Origin: Syntrophobacterales bacterium
Lineage (GTDB): Bacteria; Desulfobacterota; Desulfobaccia; Desulfobaccales; 0-14-0-80-60-11
DNA length: 9,210 bases
Assembly (NCBI GenBank): GCA_020052215.1
Contig: JAGVPN010000203.1
Coordinates: 1 to 9,210, forward strand
Direction: 5' to 3'
Position 1 is the stretch's first letter. The number at the start of each line of letters is the position of its first letter. The translations under genes and the position numbers were made by a program. Below the pieces are notes generated by a model, which saw nothing but the letters and a program-made list of their open reading frames with translations, did no database searches and had not been told where the DNA came from. Shown piece by piece: positions 5,063 to 9,210 of the stretch.

Positions 5063-5512
5063 GTGGCGCAGATTGCCAGAATTCTGGTGCCCGTGGACGG
5101 CTCGGAGGCCGCGCTCGCGGCCTACCGACTGGCGCTTTCGGCGGCCCGGGCCTTTGGGGCCGAAGTTATCTTGCTCTATGTGGTGGACTCCTCGGCTTTG
5201 GATGAAATAGTGCGCCTGTCCGGCCGGGAACGTCCCCACCTCATGCACGAGATGCAGGAGAGCGGCACGAAGCTGCTCCAGTCCCTGAGCCAGGAGGCCC
5301 AGAAACAGGGAGTCGCCGTCCGGGTGGACATCCAAACCGGCATGCCCGACGAAGTCATCCTGGATGAAGCCATCCGGCAGCAGGCCGGGTTGATCGTCAT
5401 GGGCAAGATCGGCCGGAAGAGGCACCGGCGGTCGCTCTTGGGCTCGGTGACGGAGCGCATCCTGGAGGCCTCCGACCTGCCGGTGCTGGTGGTCAGCCCC
5501 GGGCCGGCCTGA
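5063..5512 (+). CDS. Universal stress protein, UspA family, ATP-binding type (second copy)
   Basis: This 149-aa cytosolic protein is a single UspA domain of standard length. It starts with ARILVPVDGSEAAL, with Asp12 at the nucleotide pocket, and has the ATP motif G-x2-G-x9-G-S at Gly114, Gly117, Gly127 and Ser128, followed by the usual strand LPVLVVSPG. It differs strongly in sequence from the protein at 1582-2064, so the two are not a recent duplication. The start is GTG 5063; the site AAAGGGGG (5051-5058) is four bases before it, and no other in-frame start fits. The gene is 130 bp after the HisI-like gene, with a heptamer repeat in the gap, and could be read from the same transcript or alone. 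It converges on the PEP-CTERM gene. No clear terminator follows; a MITE-like element fills the space. Confidence 0.93.
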   Translation: MAQIARILVPVDGSEAALAAYRLALSAARAFGAEVILLYVVDSSALDEIVRLSGRERPHLMHEMQESGTKLLQSLSQEAQKQGVAVRVDIQTGMPDEVILDEAIRQQAGLIVMGKIGRKRHRRSLLGSVTERILEASDLPVLVVSPGPA

Positions 5513-5607
5513 AGCGCCGCCGGTCGCCTCAGGAGGATGCCGGGCTCAATGCCGGAGGCTGCTTCATTCCGGAGGGCTGTCAGGCCAGGGATCAAGGATA
5601 GTGTGGC

Positions 5608-5719
5608 GCTTCATAAATAAGATGGTTTTTCTCTTAAGAAAAAAACCCAAAAAAAGGCCAGTATTTTACCCCCCTTTTCTAAAGGGGGGCAGGGGGGATT
5701 ATATAATCGTTTATGAAGC
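5608..5719. mobile_element. MITE-like element with 10-bp terminal inverted repeats
   Basis: GCTTCATAAA (5608-5617) and TTTATGAAGC (5710-5719) are perfect 10-bp inverted ends of a 112-bp AT-rich and G/C-run element that codes for nothing. Inside are a 24-bp near-palindrome at 5624-5647 centred on CTTAAG (one mismatch) and a 9-bp/3-nt hairpin CCCCCCTTT-TCT-AAAGGGGGG (5669-5689), followed by a second G-run at 5692-5697. The base make-up differs sharply from neighbouring genes. No clear target duplication is seen. It lies between convergent genes and may act as a transcription barrier in both directions, although neither strand shows a good T-run after the stem. Confidence 0.6.
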
Positions 5720-5730
5720 ATAACACTAGG

Positions 5731-6276
5731 CTATGGTTTGCGACGTTTTTTCCGACGCAGGAGGCCCAGGCCCACCAGTCCGCTGCCCAGGAGCAGTATG
5801 GTGCTGGGGGTAGGTGAATGACGGTAAATCTCCGGCGGTGGCTGAGAGGTCAATTCAAGGAAGGTCCAGCTGCCACCAGGCGTCCAGGTGCAGCGTTCAA
5901 CTCCGACGATGGTGGTTCCCTTCCAGAGGAACCAGTCATAGGTGAAGGGAGTGGTCCGAGAGGTGGCACTGGTGGTGTAATAAAAATTTCCCCTTAGTCT
6001 TGAGTCGTAGGCAGGTCCGGTAGCCAGGGCATATTGGGGGTTTATTAATTCAGCCGTCCAACCTGCCGCTGAAAAATTGCTTAAACCGGTTCCTGTCCAG
6101 GCGCCATCGGTAAGTAAAAAAGCCTCGACTTTATCCCAGGTTTGCGCGGTAGCCGGAGACCCATAAAGGCCATTCTCATACCAGCCTTGGACATAGTCGG
6201 CAGAAGCCGGGCCCGGCGGGTAGATGACTGCTGCCAGGGCCAGCATTGCCACAATTTTTAAAAATCCCTTTCCCAT
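5731..6276 (-). CDS. PEP-CTERM sorting-signal protein, exported, function unknown
   Basis: This 181-aa protein has a signal peptide (Lys-rich start, hydrophobic 7-19, likely cleavage after PASA at 26) and a C-terminal PEP-CTERM tripartite tag: SPTPST (154-159, a variant of VPEPST), a membrane stretch LLLGSGLVGLGLL (161-173) and the basic tail RRKKRRK. Such proteins are exported, handled by an exosortase and usually tied to exopolysaccharide or biofilm. The mature part (27-150) is rich in Trp, Tyr, Thr and Gly, looks like a beta-sandwich and matches no domain I know. ATG 6276 is chosen because AAGGGG lies six bases upstream and it begins the signal peptide exactly; the longer frame from 6345 would add 23 residues before it. 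The exosortase gene is not in this window. The upstream region holds two adjacent palindromes. Confidence 0.9.
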   Translation of the reverse strand: MGKGFLKIVAMLALAAVIYPPGPASADYVQGWYENGLYGSPATAQTWDKVEAFLLTDGAWTGTGLSNFSAAGWTAELINPQYALATGPAYDSRLRGNFYYTTSATSRTTPFTYDWFLWKGTTIVGVERCTWTPGGSWTFLELTSQPPPEIYRHSPTPSTILLLGSGLVGLGLLRRKKRRKP

Positions 6277-6315
6277 GTGGCGCCCCTTCAAGCTTCGTAA
6301 GCAACTTCCTGTAAG

Positions 6316-6345
6316 CGGAGTCAGACTCCGATGCATCCCATGCAT
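6316..6345. promoter_or_regulatory. Two back-to-back 15-bp palindromes upstream of the PEP-CTERM gene
   Basis: CGGAGTC-A-GACTCCG (6316-6330) is a perfect 7-1-7 dyad and ATGCAT-CCC-ATGCAT (6331-6345) a perfect 6-3-6 dyad. They touch without any gap, 40 to 69 bases before the ATG on the minus strand. They could be operators for a dimeric regulator or paired hairpins in the leader RNA. No clear -35/-10 pair was found nearby. Confidence 0.5.
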
Positions 6346-6393
6346 TGCTAATAGTTATCTGTGAAATCAATCTTCCGGTCTATCGGCAGTTCT

Positions 6394-6420
6394 CCTGATT
6401 TCAGGGGGCGAAAACCCTGA
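6394..6420. promoter_or_regulatory. Three-arm alternative hairpin in the divergent region
   Basis: CCTGA (6394-6398) can pair with TCAGG (6401-6405), or TCAGGG (6401-6406) can pair with CCCTGA (6415-6420) across an 8-nt loop. The two folds exclude each other because they share the middle arm. It lies in the 294-bp region between the PEP-CTERM gene and the export operon; no T-run follows on either strand. Confidence 0.3.
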
Positions 6421-6570
6421 TAATCATCTCATCCCCCTTGAAGCAGCCTAGATTAAACCCCTCCCCCGGAGTATCCCTTTGCCTTGCGGCGCTTTTCCCG
6501 GTAGAATGGGGACGGCCCAATCTAGACTGAAGATTTTTGTAGTATTGCCCCAGGCCGAGGTGGAGGACCG

Positions 6571-7593
6571 ATGAAAATAACCCGGCGAGTTATCCCCATC
6601 ATCCTGGCCGCAGTGCTGGTGGTGGGGGGTCTGGCCTACTGGCTGGTATGGTGGGAAACCCGGCAGCCCGACAATACCTTGCGCCTGCAAGGTCACATGG
6701 AAGCCACCGAGACCGATCTGGCCTTTAAGGTTTCCGGCATCATCCAATACATCTTTTTCCAGGAGGGCGACTGGGTCGCTATGAAACAGGTGGTGGCCGG
6801 CCTGGAGGCCAGGGACCTGAGAGATGAGGTGGACCGGGCCCGGGCCGCCCTGGCCGCGTCCCAGGCCAACCTGACCAAGTACGAGCACGGCTACCGGCCC
6901 CAGGAGATCAAGGAAGCCGAGGCCCAGGTGGGCAAGACCAAGGCGGACCTGGTGAACAAGAAGCTGGATTACGAGCGGTACGAAAACCTCTATAAAAGAA
7001 AGGTCGCACCCGGCATCACCCGGGACAAGTTCCAGGCCGACTACCTCATGGCCAAAGAGGTTCACAAGAGCGCGGTGGAACAATACAGCATGTTGAAGGA
7101 AGGCTACCGGGCGGAGGACATCGATCAGGCCCGGGGCAAGTTCAAAGAGGCCCAGGCCACCCTGGAACTGGCCCTCACCCGTTTGGGGTATGGGACCATC
7201 AACTCCCCGGTGAACGGCGTGGTGCTGGTGCGCCCCATGGAGCCCGGCATGACCGCGGCGGTGGGGGCGCCGGTGCTCACCTTGGGAGATATGGACAATA
7301 TCTATTTTCAGGGGTATATCCCGGAAAAAGACTTGGCCAAGGTCAAGTTCGGCATGAAGGCCTATGTCACCAGCGACTCCTACCCGGGCAAGCAGTACCC
7401 GGCCTGGGTGTCATTCATCAGTTCCAAGGCGGAGTTCACCCCCAAGACGGTGGAAACCTACAAAGAGCGGGTGACTCTGGTCTATCGCTGCAAAATCCGG
7501 GCGCAAAACCTCAACTACGACTTGAAGCCGGGGATGCCGGCGGAAGCGGTCATTCTCCTTGACAGCCAACCAGCCGACCAGCCCAAACCGTGA
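6571..7593 (+). CDS. Membrane fusion protein of an ABC export system, HlyD/YbhG type
   Basis: This 340-aa periplasmic adaptor links an inner-membrane ABC pump to an outer-membrane channel. It has an uncleaved N-terminal anchor (VIPIILAAVLVVGGLAYWLV, 7-26), a first half-lipoyl segment (about 41-80, with GHMEATETDLAF and VSGIIQYIFFQEGDWV), a coiled-coil hairpin of about 120 residues (81-204) rich in Ala, Glu, Lys and Arg, the second lipoyl half (INSPVNGVVLVRPMEPG, 210-226) and a beta-barrel part. The stretch VSFISSKAEFTPKTVET (280-296) is typical of YbhG and its relatives. GGAGG stands six bases before ATG 6571. The first ATPase gene begins inside its last codons (35-bp overlap), so the two are almost surely co-translated. 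By comparison with the ybhGFSR set, the substrate may be a drug or cation, but nothing in the sequence names it. Confidence 0.95.
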   Translation: MKITRRVIPIILAAVLVVGGLAYWLVWWETRQPDNTLRLQGHMEATETDLAFKVSGIIQYIFFQEGDWVAMKQVVAGLEARDLRDEVDRARAALAASQANLTKYEHGYRPQEIKEAEAQVGKTKADLVNKKLDYERYENLYKRKVAPGITRDKFQADYLMAKEVHKSAVEQYSMLKEGYRAEDIDQARGKFKEAQATLELALTRLGYGTINSPVNGVVLVRPMEPGMTAAVGAPVLTLGDMDNIYFQGYIPEKDLAKVKFGMKAYVTSDSYPGKQYPAWVSFISSKAEFTPKTVETYKERVTLVYRCKIRAQNLNYDLKPGMPAEAVILLDSQPADQPKP

Positions 7594-8515
7594 GGCGGCC
7601 ATTCGGGTCGAAGGGCTGACCAAACGTTTCGGGACCCTCACCGCCGTGGATCACCTGACTCTGACGGTGCCGCCGGGAGAGGTCTTCGCCCTGGTGGGCC
7701 CGGACGCCGCCGGCAAGACCACCACCATGCGCCTGCTCGTGGGCATTATGGACCCGGACGAAGGCCGGGCCGAAGTCCTGGGATTTGACACGGTCAGGGA
7801 ATCGGAGTTGCTTAAAGAGCATATCGGCTACATGCCCCAGCGCTTCGGTCTTTACGACGACCTGACGGTGGTTGAAAACCTGGCCTTTTATGCCGACATC
7901 TATCGGGTGCCCCGGGAGGAACGGGAGCAGCGGATGCCGGAACTCCTGGGCTTTTCCAACCTCACCCCTTTCCAGGACCGGCTGGCCCGCAATCTCTCCG
8001 GGGGGATGCGCCAGAAGTTGGGCCTGGCCTGCGCCCTGATTCACCGGCCCCGGCTGCTCTTCCTGGACGAGCCCACCTTTGGGGTGGACCCCATTTCCCG
8101 GCGGGAGTTCTGGGAGATCCTCTACGGGCTCCTGGGCGCCGGGATCACCATCTTCCTGTCCACCGCCTACATGGACGAGGCCGAACGGGCCCACCGGGTG
8201 GGGCTCATGCATCACGGCCGGTTGCTGGTGGTGGATACCCCCAAGGCCATCAAGGCCTCTTTTCAGGGGGAACTCCTGGAGGCCCGGGCCTCCAACCTGT
8301 GGACGGCCAGAAAAGTCTTGAGCGCCAACCCCCTGGTGCGCCTTTCCCTGGCCATGGGCGACCGCCTGATGATCACGGTGGACGACGCCGCCGCCGCGGT
8401 GCGGCCCCTTACGGAGGCGCTTCAGCAGGCCGGCCTCACCGGGGTGTCCATGGAGCGGGCCGCCCCGGATTTGGAGGACCTGTTCGTCCAGATCGTCCGG
8501 CAGGAGGAAGAGTAA
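7559..8515 (+). CDS. ABC export ATPase, first nucleotide-binding subunit (matches the N-terminal half of YbhF)
   Basis: This 318-aa protein hydrolyses ATP to drive a two-domain exporter. Motifs in order: Walker A GPDAAGKTT (47-55), Q-loop Gln94 in GYMPQRFGLYDD, signature LSGGMRQ (146-152), Walker B LLFLDE with Glu171, D-loop GVDP. The switch position in STAYMDEAE (201-209) is Ala203 instead of His, as I recall for the first half of E. coli YbhF. A C-terminal region of about 80 residues follows the domain, as in the DrrA-like group. The only workable start is TTG 7559, 35 bases inside the upstream gene and with a poor ribosome binding site, so translation probably depends on coupling. In E. 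coli both ATPase halves are fused in one protein; here they are two genes. Confidence 0.92.
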   Translation: MTANQPTSPNREAAIRVEGLTKRFGTLTAVDHLTLTVPPGEVFALVGPDAAGKTTTMRLLVGIMDPDEGRAEVLGFDTVRESELLKEHIGYMPQRFGLYDDLTVVENLAFYADIYRVPREEREQRMPELLGFSNLTPFQDRLARNLSGGMRQKLGLACALIHRPRLLFLDEPTFGVDPISRREFWEILYGLLGAGITIFLSTAYMDEAERAHRVGLMHHGRLLVVDTPKAIKASFQGELLEARASNLWTARKVLSANPLVRLSLAMGDRLMITVDDAAAAVRPLTEALQQAGLTGVSMERAAPDLEDLFVQIVRQEEE

Positions 8516-8556
8516 AGAAAAGAGGCGAAAAGGGGAAGGGGCTGAAAGGCCCTATT

Positions 8557-8617
8557 ATGTAGGGTGCGCACGGCGCACCATAAATTTTCGGAAAGCCGGG
8601 CAATGCCCGCCCTACAT
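8557..8617. repeat. Two-hairpin palindromic repeat, copy 3, within the export operon
   Basis: This is the best-preserved copy: its ends ATGTAGGG (8557-8564) and CCCTACAT (8610-8617) are perfect 8-bp inverted repeats. The left module is GGTGCGC (8563-8569), loop ACG, GCGCACC (8573-8579). The right module is GCCGGGC (8595-8601), loop AAT, GCCCGCC (8605-8611), with one mismatch. The spacer is 15 nt, as in copy 1. It occupies half of the 128-bp gap between the two ATPase genes. Confidence 0.8.
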
Positions 8618-8643
8618 GGCAGCATGGACCCAAAAGGCTAGGC

Positions 8644-9210
8644 ATGACTGACGAAAAAGCCATCTTAGTCAAAAATCTCTCCCGGCATTTTGGGAAGTTC
8701 AAAGCGGTGGACAACATCAGCTTTGAGGTCCACCGGGGGGAGATCTTCGGCTTCCTGGGACCCAACGGCGCGGGCAAGTCCACCACCATCCGCATGCTCA
8801 ACGGGCTGCTGCTGCCCACCAGCGGCGAGGGCCGGGTGGGGGGCTTCGACATCATCCGGGAAAACGCCCGGATCAAAAGCCATATCGGTTACATGTCCCA
8901 ACGCTTCTCCCTCTACGAGGATCTGACCGCCGAGGAAAACCTCACCTTTTTCGGCGGGGTCTACGGCCTGGACCCGGCGCGCCTTGCGGCGCGGATCACC
9001 GAAGTGCTGACTTTAGTGGGACTGGAGGACCGCCGCGTTGATTTGACCCGCACCCTGCCCCTGGGCCTGAAGCAGCGGCTGGCCCTGGCCTCGGCCATCA
9101 TCCACGAGCCATCCATCCTGTTTCTGGATGAGGCCACCAGCGGGGTGGACCCCATTTCCCGGCGCAATTTTTGGGACCTGATCTACGCCATGGCCCAGGA
9201 GGGCAGGACC
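8644..9210 (+). CDS. ABC export ATPase, second nucleotide-binding subunit (matches the C-terminal half of YbhF), cut by window end
   Basis: An open frame runs from ATG 8644 to the last base (189 codons), so the gene is cut by the window edge and not broken. Motifs: Walker A GPNGAGKST (39-47), Q-loop Gln86 in GYMSQRFSLYEDLT, Walker B ILFLDE with Glu163, D-loop GVDP (167-170). The signature is LPLGLKQ (138-144) in place of LSGGxxQ, a change I associate with the second YbhF half. The H-loop lies beyond the edge. It shares with the first ATPase the stretches GYM-QRF-LY and VDPISRR, so the pair likely arose by an old duplication and works as a heterodimer. A modest site (AAAAGG) precedes the start. 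Two permease genes of the YbhS/YbhR type are expected next. Confidence 0.93.
   Translation, partial: MTDEKAILVKNLSRHFGKFKAVDNISFEVHRGEIFGFLGPNGAGKSTTIRMLNGLLLPTSGEGRVGGFDIIRENARIKSHIGYMSQRFSLYEDLTAEENLTFFGGVYGLDPARLAARITEVLTLVGLEDRRVDLTRTLPLGLKQRLALASAIIHEPSILFLDEATSGVDPISRRNFWDLIYAMAQEGRT

Noticed and set aside
6301..6420. Sigma-54 promoter for the PEP-CTERM gene
   Set aside because: No GG and GC pair at the required 10-bp spacing with good flanks was found on the minus strand.
6277..6570. GEMM-type (c-di-GMP or cGAMP) riboswitch before the PEP-CTERM gene
   Set aside because: A link to the cyclase would be attractive, but the conserved GEMM core and its GNRA-loop stem are not found on either strand.

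Overview
The window reads as chromosomal DNA of a GC-rich anaerobe, most likely a deltaproteobacterium (Desulfobacterota, for example a Desulfobacca-like sulfate reducer or a syntroph). This is inferred from three things together: a selenocysteine-type in-frame TGA in a thioredoxin-like gene, a PEP-CTERM surface protein, and a GAF-GGDEF protein with the substrate-pocket changes known from Geobacter cyclic GMP-AMP synthases. Genes are mostly single units with their own ribosome binding sites and are separated by repeat-rich intergenic DNA. There is no rRNA, tRNA, CRISPR array, transposase or phage gene in the window.

Layout. 1-105 (minus): the first 35 codons of a gene running off the left edge, possibly FkbM-like. 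139-198: a two-hairpin repeat. 258-1340 (minus): GAF-GGDEF nucleotide cyclase. 1582-2064 (plus): universal stress protein. 2295-2870 (plus): thioredoxin-like protein with a C-terminal helical part, read through TGA at 2394 as selenocysteine, with a SECIS-like hairpin at 2414-2431. 2996-3041: a second two-hairpin repeat. 3100-3627 (plus): macro-domain protein. 3723-4145 (minus): unrecognised 140-aa protein with a strong terminator and its own promoter. 4146-4521: non-coding, hairpin-rich. 4522-4932 (plus): divergent HisI-like protein that has lost part of its metal site. 5020-5047: heptamer tandem repeat. 5063-5512 (plus): second universal stress protein. 5608-5719: MITE-like element with 10-bp inverted ends. 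5731-6276 (minus): PEP-CTERM protein. 6571 to the right edge (plus): a YbhG/YbhF-type ABC export system made of a membrane fusion protein and two separate ATPase genes. A third two-hairpin repeat lies between the ATPase genes, and the second ATPase is cut by the window end.

How the genes fit together. The only clear operon is the export system at the right end: the fusion protein overlaps the first ATPase gene, and the second ATPase follows after 128 bp. The permease genes are expected beyond the edge. The other genes look like separately controlled housekeeping, stress and signalling functions: nucleotide second messenger, two UspA proteins, a thiol/selenol redox protein, ADP-ribose metabolite handling, and a surface-anchored protein.

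The most notable points are the selenoprotein, which ordinary gene calling would truncate to an ATG at 2412 and so lose the redox centre; the GGDEF enzyme that may make cyclic GMP-AMP rather than c-di-GMP; the HisI-like protein with an incomplete Mg2+ motif; and a family of paired hairpins, each with a 7-bp stem and a 3-nt loop, at three sites plus one single copy.
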